A stretch of 64,000 nucleotides of DNA. Source: Chryseobacterium sp. Leaf201 (GTDB lineage Bacteria > Bacteroidota > Bacteroidia > Flavobacteriales > Weeksellaceae). A program made the position numbers and the translations under genes. Below are positions 45,773 through 56,462 of the stretch, piece by piece. Within the stretch, counting starts at the first letter, position 1. Each line of letters opens with the position of its first letter. The DNA lies in contig NZ_LMKA01000057.1 of assembly GCF_001421435.1 (NCBI RefSeq), forward strand, positions 1-64,000, read 5' to 3'. A model generated the notes under the pieces. The model had not been told where the DNA came from, made no database searches, and saw only the letters and a list, made by a program, of their open reading frames with translations.

Positions 45773-47125
45773 ATGAATCCAAACAGAAATTGGAGAGTAA
45801 TGGTTTTACTCTCCCTGTGCTTTGTCATTTACCTGTTTTCATCGGTCCTCATGTATGTTTTTAATGTTGAATGGAAACCTTTACAGAATGTAAATCTGCT
45901 ATCAGAAATCATACACCCTGAAAAATTAAATGACGGTGCACTGGCTAATGACAGTTTGGAAAACTCTTCCAAAAGGGGTAACCGTGCAAAAGATTTCGAA
46001 TTATATAAAAAGCCTGACCTCATTACCGACTTTACGAAAGGAGACAGCATTACCACACTGATGCACTTTTCAGAAAAACTGGCTGAACTGAAAAAAACAA
46101 AAAAAGGAAAGATAAGGATCGCTTATTTTGGAGACAGCATGATTGAAGGCGACCTTCTTACCCGTAAACTGCGGAAGCTGCTGCAGGGTGAATTCGGAGG
46201 AGCCGGTGTAGGCTACCTGCCTGTTCAGAGCAAAGTGGCGCCGGTACGGGAATCTGCAGAAATAAAAGCTGCCGGATGGAAAACCGTTAATTTCATGGAG
46301 AAAGGCGCTAAGAATATGTATGTTTCCGGCTTCAGCTTCAGCGGAACGGGAAACAGCCATTTTACAGATAAAACCCTGATCAGCGGTACCAAGACCAATA
46401 AATTTTTAATTTTCGGACAGTCACCGGGAAATGCTTCTGTAAATTATAACGGAGCCAACATTCTGCTTAATGCGACCCAGACTGTGAACAGGCAGCTGCT
46501 TGCGAATGACACGGTAAGGTCATATTCCCTGAAAAGCAATACGCCTTCAGTGCCTTACTACGGAGTGAGCTTTGAATCTGACAACGGGATTATTGTAGAT
46601 AATTTTTCTTTCCGCGGGATCACGGGGGTAGAATTTAAAAAAATAGATGAGCATTTTCTGAAAGCCGTCCAGGCACAGAACCATTATGACCTTATTGTGA
46701 TGCAGTATGGTGTGAACCTGCTGTTCCGGCCGGATGATACGGACTATTCTTATTATGTAAAAGTCATGACGCCTACCCTGGTGAAATTTAAAAATGCATT
46801 TCCTGAAACCGATATCCTTATGGTGAGCACGGCAGACCGGGCATTCCGGTACAACGGTGAATTTCAGAGTGCAAAAGGCGTTCGCAATCTCGTGGAAACC
46901 CAGGCAAAAATGGCTTACGACAATAACCTGTCATTCTTTAACCTGTTTGAAACCATGGGCGGCGAAAATTCTATTGTGGCATGGGCCCAGAAAGAGCCTC
47001 CCCTCGCCAATAAAGATTACGTACATCCCAACGGGAGAGGAACCGATATCCTTGCAGAAAAGCTGTACCACGCCATGATGAAAGATTATAAAATTTATAC
47101 TGCTAAAAAAAGATCTGCACAATGA
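45773..47125 (+). CDS. Membrane-anchored SGNH/GDSL-type protein
   Basis: A 450-residue protein with one N-terminal membrane helix (about 9-27) and a large periplasmic domain. Block I is IAYFGDSMIEGD (catalytic Ser about 125) and block V is DYVHPNGRGT near residue 425, giving the Ser-Asp-His set. A GVN-type block lies near 315. It resembles the acetyltransferase partners that pair with MBOAT proteins (AlgX/AlgJ, PatB). Its stop overlaps the MBOAT start by four bases, so the two are translationally coupled and probably act together. Confidence 0.85.
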   Translation: MNPNRNWRVMVLLSLCFVIYLFSSVLMYVFNVEWKPLQNVNLLSEIIHPEKLNDGALANDSLENSSKRGNRAKDFELYKKPDLITDFTKGDSITTLMHFSEKLAELKKTKKGKIRIAYFGDSMIEGDLLTRKLRKLLQGEFGGAGVGYLPVQSKVAPVRESAEIKAAGWKTVNFMEKGAKNMYVSGFSFSGTGNSHFTDKTLISGTKTNKFLIFGQSPGNASVNYNGANILLNATQTVNRQLLANDTVRSYSLKSNTPSVPYYGVSFESDNGIIVDNFSFRGITGVEFKKIDEHFLKAVQAQNHYDLIVMQYGVNLLFRPDDTDYSYYVKVMTPTLVKFKNAFPETDILMVSTADRAFRYNGEFQSAKGVRNLVETQAKMAYDNNLSFFNLFETMGGENSIVAWAQKEPPLANKDYVHPNGRGTDILAEKLYHAMMKDYKIYTAKKRSAQ

Positions 47126-48783
47126 ACCACGTAGAGGCATTATTTTCGACATTTGACTGGAAAGCATTTCTGCATCAGTTTGTCTATGACAGTAAAAATC
47201 CCCTGCTGTTCAATAACGGATTTTTTGTATACTTTTTTACGCTGTTTATTATTCTTTTCTATCTGCTAAGAAATAACTTCACGGCAAGAAGGTACGTTTT
47301 TACGTTTTTCTCGCTGTATTTTTTCTATAAAGCAAGCGGATGGTTTGTAGGGCTCGTCATTGTCTCTGCCATTGTTAATTATATAATTTCCAACGGCATA
47401 TATAAAAGTCCGCAGAAAGCAAGGAAAACAGCACTCCTGGTCCTGAGCATTATTTTTAATCTCGGCCTTTTATTCTATTATAAGTATACCAACTTTTTTA
47501 TTACGCTTTATAATGAGTTTTCCAGTGCGGAAATCCATCCGCTGAATATCCTTCTGCCTATCGGTATATCGTTCTTTACCTTTGAAAATTTAAGTTATAC
47601 CATTGATGTATACCGGGGAGATTTCAAGCCGGCAAAGAAATTTACGGATTACCTGCTGTTCCTTTCTTTTTTTCCGAAGCTGATGATGGGTCCGATTGTA
47701 CGGGCGCATGATTTCGTGCCGCAGATCAATCAGCCTTATTTCCTCTCGGAAAAAGATTTTGCCATGGGATTTTATCTGATTATTTCGGGACTGATTAAAA
47801 AGCTGATTATCTCCGATTATATTACGCTGAACCTTGTCAATTATATCTTTGATAACCCTTCCCTTCATGTGGGTCTGGAGAACCTGTTTGCCGTGTATGG
47901 TTATGCCATGGTGATCTATTGTGATTTCAGTGGGTACAGTGACATTGCCATTGGTATTGCGCTTTGGCTCGGGGTAAAAATCCCTGCGAATTTTATGTCG
48001 CCTTATCAGAGTAAAAACATCACGGAGTTCTGGAGGAGATGGCACATTTCCCTGTCTTCATGGCTTAAAGATTACCTGTATATTCCGTTGGGAGGAAACC
48101 GGAAATTTTCGCTGGCATCCGTTATTTTTGTGTTAGCATTCCTGTGCGGAACATACTTTACTTCCGTCGGATTATTCAAACTTGCTCCTTTGTATGCGGG
48201 ACTGATTACCCTGCTGATGCTGGTTATCTTTATACTTCCGGCCGTGATTACCAAAAACTCAAAAGGGATTGCCGCTAACTTCAATCTCCTTACCACCATG
48301 CTTTTAGGCGGATTCTGGCATGGAGCCAGCTGGAATTTTATTATCTGGGGAGCCATCCACGGAATCGGTCTGGGAATTCACAAGATCTGGATGCTTACCA
48401 CAGGAAAAGCATTTTCAGGCTTTAACAATAATATAGTCTATAAGATTGTTATGGGCGTGGTTACCTTTCATTTTGTATGCTTCGGATGGATTTTCTTCAG
48501 AGCAGAAAACTTTGATGTTGCGATTTCCATGCTGAAACAGATATTTTATAATTTTGACGCCAGCGCTTTTGCTCCGTTTTATGATAACTATAAAGAAGTA
48601 CTGGGCATGATCGTTTTAGCCATGGCCATCCACCTTATTCCTGAAAATGCAGCCGAAAAGTTTATTTCAAAGAGAGGGAGCATCCCTTTAATTGTATATA
48701 TCGTTATCTTTTTTGCATTCCTGCTGGTGTATGGTTATTTCAAGTCTGCAGAACAGGTGCTCCCTATTTACCTTCAGTTTTAA
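47122..48783 (+). CDS. MBOAT-family O-acyltransferase (AlgI/PatA-like)
   Basis: A 553-residue membrane protein with about eleven or twelve helices. The MBOAT signature is clear: FWRRWHISLSSWLKDYLYIP (about 307-326), then the catalytic-type His in GGFWHGASWNFIIWG (about 400) and HGIGLG. Such proteins move acetyl groups across the inner membrane to an SGNH partner that acetylates an extracellular polysaccharide or peptidoglycan. The coupled SGNH gene precedes it and a second SGNH gene converges 12 bases downstream. The acceptor glycan is unknown. Confidence 0.94.
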   Translation: MNHVEALFSTFDWKAFLHQFVYDSKNPLLFNNGFFVYFFTLFIILFYLLRNNFTARRYVFTFFSLYFFYKASGWFVGLVIVSAIVNYIISNGIYKSPQKARKTALLVLSIIFNLGLLFYYKYTNFFITLYNEFSSAEIHPLNILLPIGISFFTFENLSYTIDVYRGDFKPAKKFTDYLLFLSFFPKLMMGPIVRAHDFVPQINQPYFLSEKDFAMGFYLIISGLIKKLIISDYITLNLVNYIFDNPSLHVGLENLFAVYGYAMVIYCDFSGYSDIAIGIALWLGVKIPANFMSPYQSKNITEFWRRWHISLSSWLKDYLYIPLGGNRKFSLASVIFVLAFLCGTYFTSVGLFKLAPLYAGLITLLMLVIFILPAVITKNSKGIAANFNLLTTMLLGGFWHGASWNFIIWGAIHGIGLGIHKIWMLTTGKAFSGFNNNIVYKIVMGVVTFHFVCFGWIFFRAENFDVAISMLKQIFYNFDASAFAPFYDNYKEVLGMIVLAMAIHLIPENAAEKFISKRGSIPLIVYIVIFFAFLLVYGYFKSAEQVLPIYLQF

Positions 48784-48795
48784 TGGGTTTTTAAG

Positions 48796-50112
48796 TTATT
48801 GAGTAATTTCAGAAAATGCCTTCCAGATAAGTTCGGCTTGGTTTTCATAACCGGGCTTTACAAAATGTACGCCGTCTGAAGCAGCTTCTTTTTTCATCTG
48901 TGCCTTTTTAAAGGAGCCTTTTCCGCCGCTGGCCTGATAAAGATCAAAGAATGCAGCATTGTTCTGTACGGCACTTTCCCTGAGCCAGCTTACGATTTCC
49001 GGGACACGCGACTGTTTCGGTATATTGTCCGGCGGGGAAACCAGCAATACCGGAAGCGCAGCATTTTCTTTACGGAATTTCGTGATGAGTTCTGTAACGG
49101 CATATTGAAATTCTTCTTTGCTTACCGGAGCAAAAGCTTCATTGGTTCCCAGGGCAATAATCAGGATATCAGGCTGCAGGGTAACCAGCTGCTGTACCTG
49201 AAGCGGATACTTCAGAAAATCTGCATACGTGGCGCCGTTCACCCCTACTGTATTGAACACAACCCCTTTTTCAACATTTCTTAAAAACTGAAATCCGTAG
49301 AATATATTTCCGGCAGGATTATCGGAACGCATTAAAAATACCTGCTGCGGCTCTTTTACTTTAATCTCTGTTTTGAATCCTGTCAGTTTCTTACTGGCAA
49401 CCGGTTCAATCTGGTTTTCAAAATCAGCATTATAGACCAGGTAATTCCTTTCTGTTTTATAGCTTGCTCCTTCAACGGGATGTAAGATCCGGGCTCCGTT
49501 TAGCTGTCTCAGCCTGGTGGTGGTACTGTTGTATTTTGAAACAATCTCATGGAATGTTTCCCCGTAAGTAGCGGTATGATTCAGTGTTTCTTTCTTTTTA
49601 TCAATGAAATTTTTAAGAGGCTGTGTTTCCTTATATAACGTTATTTCGCTGCCGTTCATCTGTGCATCATGGTAAATGACCACCTTATCAAAAGCATCCT
49701 GAGGATTTTTAAAACTTATTTCCAGTAAAGAATTCTCTTTGTTCCCGATCACAAAACCACCGGCTCCGATCTGCGAAAACAGCTTCTGCTCATGAACCAG
49801 CCTGAAGGTTTCCCACGTGCGGTTACTGGCTGAAGTGAAATCATCTGACCCATTTGTATTGGCCACCGTATAAGGAAAAACCATTCCGCGGCCTGCATTT
49901 CCATACTGGTCCTGGAACTTTTTTCTCAGGTAAGAAGTAAGCCAGTCTGCCTGGATATGAGAATCTCCCATCAACAAAATCTGGGAAACTTTATTCTGCT
50001 TCAGCTTTTCCGTAAAAGGTTTTAAGGTTTCTGCATGTTCAATCTGCTGTGCCTGCATGCCTGCTGACAACAGCAACAACAGGATGCCTAAATTTCTGCC
50101 CGTAATTTTCAT
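48796..50112 (-). CDS. Secreted SGNH/GDSL-type esterase or transferase
   Basis: A 438-residue protein with signal peptide (cleavage near residue 22, after MQAQ). Block I is ILLMGDSHIQADWLT (Ser about 51), block III ALGTNEAF (about 314) and block V DGVHFVKPGYENQ (about 415). It is related in layout to the SGNH protein at 45773, but lacks a membrane anchor. It lies on the opposite strand, its stop 12 bases from the MBOAT stop, with no obvious terminator between. It may deacetylate or transfer acetyl groups on the same polymer. Confidence 0.87.
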   Translation of the reverse strand: MKITGRNLGILLLLLSAGMQAQQIEHAETLKPFTEKLKQNKVSQILLMGDSHIQADWLTSYLRKKFQDQYGNAGRGMVFPYTVANTNGSDDFTSASNRTWETFRLVHEQKLFSQIGAGGFVIGNKENSLLEISFKNPQDAFDKVVIYHDAQMNGSEITLYKETQPLKNFIDKKKETLNHTATYGETFHEIVSKYNSTTTRLRQLNGARILHPVEGASYKTERNYLVYNADFENQIEPVASKKLTGFKTEIKVKEPQQVFLMRSDNPAGNIFYGFQFLRNVEKGVVFNTVGVNGATYADFLKYPLQVQQLVTLQPDILIIALGTNEAFAPVSKEEFQYAVTELITKFRKENAALPVLLVSPPDNIPKQSRVPEIVSWLRESAVQNNAAFFDLYQASGGKGSFKKAQMKKEAASDGVHFVKPGYENQAELIWKAFSEITQ

Positions 50113-50184
50113 ACCGTGAATTTATAAATTTTTCTGATAGAGCCATCTCATAATCTAAAATAAGTCAGTCTGAATTTTAAATAT

Positions 50185-50192
50185 TAACTTTG
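50185..50192 (+). promoter_or_regulatory. TAACTTTG -7 element before the radical SAM gene
   Basis: Exact TAnnTTTG match; the predicted transcription start near 50199 is only a few bases before the TTG start codon at 50207, so the leader is very short. Confidence 0.5.
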
Positions 50193-50206
50193 CAAAAATT
50201 TTCCTT

Positions 50207-52402
50207 TTGAAAGACCTGCTTCTTATCACGCCTCCTTTTACCCAGCTTAACACGCCCTATCCTGCTACAGCTTATATCAAAGGGTTCCTTAATACCAAAA
50301 ATATCTCAAGCTTCCAGATGGATCTGGGGATAGAAGTTATTCTTAAATTATTTTCAAAAGAAGGCCTGGAGAAGATTTTCAGTAAAGAAATTGATGTTCA
50401 CAGCAGTTCAGAAAATTCCCAAAGGATTTTTACGTTAAGAGACGAATATGTAAAAACAATCGACCAGGTAATTGCTTTCCTTCAGGGCAAAACGCCTACA
50501 CTGGCAAGACAGATCTGTTCCATGAACTTTCTGCCTGAAGCTTCGCGGTTCAATCAGCTGGATGATATGGAATTTGCGTTCGGGAACATGGGGTTGCAGG
50601 ATAAGGCCAAACATCTGGCTACCTTATATTTAGAAGACCTATCTGATTATATTATTGAGCATACAGATGCTGATTTCGGGTTCAGCAGATATGCGGAACG
50701 GTTAGGGAAAAGTGCCAATTCTTTTGATGAATTATATGCTAAAATTTCCGGAGATACGACCTTTATTGATGGTGTTACGTTAAAAATCCTGCATGAAAAA
50801 CTGGAAGCTGTTCGGCCGAAACTGGTTTGTTTTTCAGTGCCGTTTCCCGGGAATTTATATTCAGCTTTCAGGTGTGCAAAATTAATCAAAGCGCATTTCC
50901 CCCACATCAAAACAGCAATGGGCGGTGGCTTTCCCAATACAGAATTGAGGGAAGTAAAGGATCAGAGGGTATTTGAATTTTTTGATTTTATTACGCTGGA
51001 TGATGGCGAACTTCCGCTGGAACTCCTATATGAATATGTTTTTCGTGCCAATGAAAGCGGAGAATCTGAGTTTAAAAGGACCTTTCTGGTTGAAAATCAA
51101 GAAGTCATTTATAAAAATAATTCCAAAAGACCGGATTATAAACAGGCGGATATCGGAACGCCGGATTATACAGATTTACAGCTGGACCAATATATTTCCG
51201 TTATTGAAATTGCCAACCCGATGCACAGTTTATGGAGCGACGGCCGATGGAATAAGCTGACCATGGCGCATGGATGCTATTGGGGGAAATGCACATTCTG
51301 TGATATTTCTCTGGATTATATTAAAGTTTATGAACCGATTTCTGCTAAAATCCTGGTAGACAGGATGGAAGAACTGATCAAAACAACCGGAGAAAACGGA
51401 TTCCATTTTGTGGATGAAGCAGCTCCGCCCGCTTTGATGAGAGAAGTGGCACTGGAAATTCTGAGGAGAAACCTTATCGTTACCTGGTGGACAAATATCC
51501 GTTTTGAAAAAAGTTTTACTAAAGATTTGTGCTTTCTGCTGAAACTTTCAGGTTGTGTAGCGGTTTCGGGAGGGCTTGAAGTGGCCAGTGACCGTCTATT
51601 GAATCTCATTGATAAAGGAATTTCTGTGGAACAAGTGGCGAAAGTAACCCGGAATTTTACAGAAGCCGGAATTATGATCCATGCTTATCTGATGTACGGT
51701 TACCCGACCCAGACGGTTCAGGAAACGGTTGATTCCTTGGAAATGGTGCGCCAGATGTTTGAAATGGGAATTTTGCAGAGCGGCTTCTGGCATCAGTTTG
51801 CTATGACTGCCCACTCTCCTGTTGGACTCAATCCGGAAGAATTTGGAGTGACTCCTTTGAAACAGGAAATTTTATTCGCAAATAACGATATTGATTTTAC
51901 CGATAAAACCGGGATTGACCACGGCAAATTCAGTTTCGGATTAAAAAAATCACTGTTTAATTATATGCACGGAATTAATTTTGAAATCCCGCTTCAGGAA
52001 TGGTTTGACTTTAAAATTCCGCGGACCAGCATCGATCCTGATTATATTCATGACTGTCTGCTGGAAGATGAGGATTTTAAGTTCAAAGGTAACGCAAAAG
52101 TCATTTTTATTACCAAAAACGTAATCGCTGAGAATCGCTTAAAAACAAAAAAGAAATATAATTACCCGTACACGAAAATTACAGTCCATTTAAAAACCAA
52201 TACGGTGAGCATAGAATTGGATCAGGAACAGGCAAAGTGGCTGGTAAAAATGTTTCAGGACCATTCTTCTGAAAATCAGAAAAAAGTTACCCTTCAGCAA
52301 CTTAAGTTAAATTTTGAAGAAAATTTTGAAAATTTTGAATTATTCTGGTTTTCAAAACCGATACAGCAGCTGAAAGATAACGGGGTAATTTTAAGTCTTT
52401 AA
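50207..52402 (+). CDS. B12-binding radical SAM protein, 731 residues
   Basis: An N-terminal cobalamin-binding-like domain (about 1-250) has ITPPFTQLNTPYPATAY and KTAMGGGFPN. The radical SAM domain (about 330-580) has the [4Fe-4S] cluster motif in HGCYWGKCTFCDI (CxxxCxxC with the first Cys near 356) and a downstream GLEVASDRLLNLIDKGIS segment. The last 130 residues have no recognised fold. TTG at 50207 is used because it directly follows a promoter and gives the family-typical start. The reaction (methylation or rearrangement) cannot be predicted. The gene has no apparent operon partner. Confidence 0.88.
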   Translation: MKDLLLITPPFTQLNTPYPATAYIKGFLNTKNISSFQMDLGIEVILKLFSKEGLEKIFSKEIDVHSSSENSQRIFTLRDEYVKTIDQVIAFLQGKTPTLARQICSMNFLPEASRFNQLDDMEFAFGNMGLQDKAKHLATLYLEDLSDYIIEHTDADFGFSRYAERLGKSANSFDELYAKISGDTTFIDGVTLKILHEKLEAVRPKLVCFSVPFPGNLYSAFRCAKLIKAHFPHIKTAMGGGFPNTELREVKDQRVFEFFDFITLDDGELPLELLYEYVFRANESGESEFKRTFLVENQEVIYKNNSKRPDYKQADIGTPDYTDLQLDQYISVIEIANPMHSLWSDGRWNKLTMAHGCYWGKCTFCDISLDYIKVYEPISAKILVDRMEELIKTTGENGFHFVDEAAPPALMREVALEILRRNLIVTWWTNIRFEKSFTKDLCFLLKLSGCVAVSGGLEVASDRLLNLIDKGISVEQVAKVTRNFTEAGIMIHAYLMYGYPTQTVQETVDSLEMVRQMFEMGILQSGFWHQFAMTAHSPVGLNPEEFGVTPLKQEILFANNDIDFTDKTGIDHGKFSFGLKKSLFNYMHGINFEIPLQEWFDFKIPRTSIDPDYIHDCLLEDEDFKFKGNAKVIFITKNVIAENRLKTKKKYNYPYTKITVHLKTNTVSIELDQEQAKWLVKMFQDHSSENQKKVTLQQLKLNFEENFENFELFWFSKPIQQLKDNGVILSL

Positions 52403-52479
52403 TTTTTAGATATTTTCAGTTAAAATTTAAAAACTGATCTGCAGAATGACAATTAAACGGAAATTTAATTAGAATACAT

Positions 52480-53301
52480 TTATTTTTCAACGCCGTCTTT
52501 GGTAACTTCACCAACAATTACTTTTTCCTGAATTTTAATAAAATTCGGATCCATCATAGCCATACGTTCTGCAAGGGCTTTATACGTTGGAAATTTTAAA
52601 AGTGCTGCGCGACCGGATATTTCCCTGTAAACGGTAAATGTTTTTCCGCCGGCGGATTTCAGCTGTTTGGTAGTCGTGATATATCTCCCGATGTATTTGC
52701 TTTTGGCATCGTAAATTTCAATATCAACAAAAGTTTTATCGGTAACGGTATCATCAGACCCGAAACTTACGGGTAGATTGGTGAAATATCCCACCGGCTT
52801 TCCGTTGCTCAGGATTTCGCCTACATTATTAACGGTGATATTCAGTTTGTCTATTTTACTTCTTGTGGTGTAAGCATCTTTGGTCTTGCTGTCCAGCTTC
52901 CGTTTCGGGTTATTTTTAAAGAGCTCATCCAGGTTTTTAATGTTGATCCCTCTTTCATCAATGATCTTAAATCCTTTTATTGACGTATATACTGCCGATT
53001 TCTCTTCACCCGAAAATGCAGACGGAGAAATATAATCCAACTCAAGTGTTTTTTCCTGATTATAGATCCTGTTTAATTTAATGTAGCTGTCCCGTACGGA
53101 ATCGACAATACTTTTGTCTATAAATTCCATCGTATACACCGGGTTTTCCTTAAGGTCCATAAAAGTATAGAGGCTGCCTTTATTGGTGATCTTGGCCACA
53201 TGTATTCCGTCAATCGTTACAATGCCTCTTTTGGTCCTGATATTCTGGGCGTTTAGGATCATACCCAAAACTGTAAATAAAATAATTAGACTCCTTTTCA
53301 T
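52480..53301 (-). CDS. Hypothetical secreted protein, 273 residues
   Basis: Signal peptide (MKRSLIILFTVLG..LNAQ, about 1-18); ATG 53301 is preferred over 53325 for that reason. The mature protein is mixed alpha/beta with no recognised domain. RGIVTIDGIHVAKI and GKPVGYFTNLPVSFGSDDT look like repeat-like strands around a central helical stretch. It converges on the radical SAM gene and is separated from the atpDC operon by a terminator. Function unknown. Confidence 0.72.
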   Translation of the reverse strand: MKRSLIILFTVLGMILNAQNIRTKRGIVTIDGIHVAKITNKGSLYTFMDLKENPVYTMEFIDKSIVDSVRDSYIKLNRIYNQEKTLELDYISPSAFSGEEKSAVYTSIKGFKIIDERGINIKNLDELFKNNPKRKLDSKTKDAYTTRSKIDKLNITVNNVGEILSNGKPVGYFTNLPVSFGSDDTVTDKTFVDIEIYDAKSKYIGRYITTTKQLKSAGGKTFTVYREISGRAALLKFPTYKALAERMAMMDPNFIKIQEKVIVGEVTKDGVEK

Positions 53302-53328
53302 AAACCGGTTGCTTCTTACATACATAAA

Positions 53329-53357
53329 AAAAAGTGTAACAAAGTTACACTTTCTTG
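53329..53357 (-). terminator. Terminator of the atpD-atpC operon
   Basis: On the minus strand AAAGTGTAAC and GTTACACTTT pair around a TTT loop and run into a T tract, about 25 bases after the atpC stop. Confidence 0.9.
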
Positions 53358-53382
53358 AAAATATATTTAGCTCTTCATTTAA

Positions 53383-53664
53383 TTATTCACAAAGGATAAT
53401 TCCTTTATTATGATTAAATTCTACAACACCGCTTGTGATAGGATAAGAAAAAACAGAGTCTTTCTCATTTTCTTTGGTAAAATATTTTACATACGTTTCG
53501 CTGATGGATTTCGTATATAATTTTACGTTACCTCCGACTAATGAAGAAACAATTCCTGCGTGGTTGGTCATGATGTGGAATTCACCATCCTTTCCCGGCA
53601 GTAATACAGAATCTACTTCTCCTTCAAAAACTACGTATTCTGGTGTTAAAATTTTTATATTCAT
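53383..53664 (-). CDS. atpC: ATP synthase F1 subunit epsilon
   Basis: A 93-residue protein containing only the N-terminal beta-sandwich domain of epsilon (LTPEYVVFEGEVDSVLLPGKDGEFHIMTNHAGIVS). The C-terminal helical hairpin that inhibits ATP hydrolysis in E. coli is missing, as is usual in this phylum. It follows atpD on the same strand, with an 86-base gap holding a heptamer repeat. Cytoplasmic, part of the F1 central stalk. Confidence 0.95.
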   Translation of the reverse strand: MNIKILTPEYVVFEGEVDSVLLPGKDGEFHIMTNHAGIVSSLVGGNVKLYTKSISETYVKYFTKENEKDSVFSYPITSGVVEFNHNKGIILCE

Positions 53665-53678
53665 TTCTTTAGATTTGA

Positions 53679-53699
53679 AGATTTCAGATTTCAGATTTC
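53679..53699. repeat. Heptamer tandem repeat AGATTTC
   Basis: Three perfect AGATTTC units (53679-53699), preceded by an imperfect AGATTTG (53671-53677), lie between atpD and atpC, just upstream of the atpC start. Confidence 0.85.
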
Positions 53700-53750
53700 A
53701 GACAACATTAAAGTCTCATGTCTTGAATCTGATCCCTTTTGTCTAATTTA

Positions 53751-55309
<1,559 letters not shown>

Positions 55310-55437
55310 TTGGTAAAAAAAAGATTTTTATCATACTTTTCACTAATTTTCATATGTTTTAATCTGAATGCAGAACAATGCCATATTGCCGGGAAATATT
55401 GATAAACGGTTATATCGATACATTGTTACATTATTTC

Positions 55438-55445
55438 TATATTTG
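55438..55445 (+). promoter_or_regulatory. TATATTTG -7 element before ribF
   Basis: Exact TAnnTTTG match 20 bases before the TTG start codon at 55465. It excludes the upstream ATG at 55378 as the true start. No FMN riboswitch was seen. Confidence 0.6.
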
Positions 55446-55464
55446 CAGTCAAATTTTTTCCGTT

Positions 55465-56385
55465 TTGAAAGTTTTCAGAAATTTCTCAGATTATTCTTCC
55501 CACAGGCCTTTAGCACTATCTTTAGGGATGTTTGACGGGGTCCATCTCGGGCACAAAAGCATTATTGATACGCTGATAAACGTAGGTAAAGAAAATAATC
55601 TGGAAACGGCAGTGCTTACTTTCTGGCCGCATCCGAGATTTGTTTTCAATCCGAATGAAGACCTGAAGCTGCTGAATACCGTGGAAGAAAAAAAATTCCT
55701 GATGGAAAAATACGGCATCGGCAATTTATTTCTGAAAGAGTTTGATGAAGAATTCCGGAATCTGACCGGTGAAGAGTTTGTCCGCCGGATTTTAATTGAA
55801 AAACTGCATGTGAAATATCTGATCATCGGATATGACCATTCTTTCGGAAAGAACAAAAGCGGGAATTTCGAACTGCTGCAAAAACTGTCACAGGAACTGG
55901 ATTTTGAAGTGGAACAGATGGAAGCCGTCAACATCCACGAAAATAATATCAGTTCTACCAAGATCAGGAATGCCCTTTCCGCCGGCGATATCAGAAAAGC
56001 CAATGAAATGCTGGGTTACTCCTACTCTGTTTCCGGAACTGTGGTTCACGGAAAGAAAATCGGAAGGACAATTGGCTACCCTACAGCCAACATCGATACA
56101 AATTCTATTAAACTTCTGCCTAAAAAAGGGGCTTACATTGTTGAAGTCTTTGTCAACGGCCTGCAGTATAAAGGAATGCTGAGTGTGGGGACAAATCCAA
56201 CGGTAAACGGTGAAAAACTAACGGTTGAAGTCTATATCATTAATTTTGACCAAGATATTTATGGTGAAAATATTACCGTAAAGTTCAGGGATTTCCTTCA
56301 TGATGAAATTAAATTTGAAGGACTGGAGAAGCTGATTGAAAGACTGGATGAAGATAAAAAATTGGCAGAGGAATTTGAATTTTAA
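55465..56385 (+). CDS. ribF: Bifunctional riboflavin kinase/FAD synthetase
   Basis: A 306-residue enzyme. The N-terminal FMN adenylyltransferase domain has GMFDGVHLGHK (about 22-32), TFWPHPRFVF, GYDHSFGKNKSGN and STKIRNAL. The C-terminal riboflavin kinase domain (about 180-300) has GRTIGYPTANI and the GAYIVEV strand. It makes FMN and FAD from riboflavin. TTG at 55465 is chosen because a -7 box precedes it and the extra 29 upstream residues are not family-like. The last 210 bases of this gene are present again, degraded, at 58131-58336. Confidence 0.94.
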   Translation: MKVFRNFSDYSSHRPLALSLGMFDGVHLGHKSIIDTLINVGKENNLETAVLTFWPHPRFVFNPNEDLKLLNTVEEKKFLMEKYGIGNLFLKEFDEEFRNLTGEEFVRRILIEKLHVKYLIIGYDHSFGKNKSGNFELLQKLSQELDFEVEQMEAVNIHENNISSTKIRNALSAGDIRKANEMLGYSYSVSGTVVHGKKIGRTIGYPTANIDTNSIKLLPKKGAYIVEVFVNGLQYKGMLSVGTNPTVNGEKLTVEVYIINFDQDIYGENITVKFRDFLHDEIKFEGLEKLIERLDEDKKLAEEFEF

Positions 56386-56462
56386 AGTATTGCTTGAAAG
56401 AACAATAAATTGGATTGAAAATTCAACTCAAATCCACATTTGCAAATACTTGTTGTACAATT

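Noticed and set aside
55310-55464. FMN riboswitch upstream of ribF
   Set aside because: The -7 box lies only 20 bases before the start codon, leaving no space for the aptamer, and no RFN-element sequence was seen.
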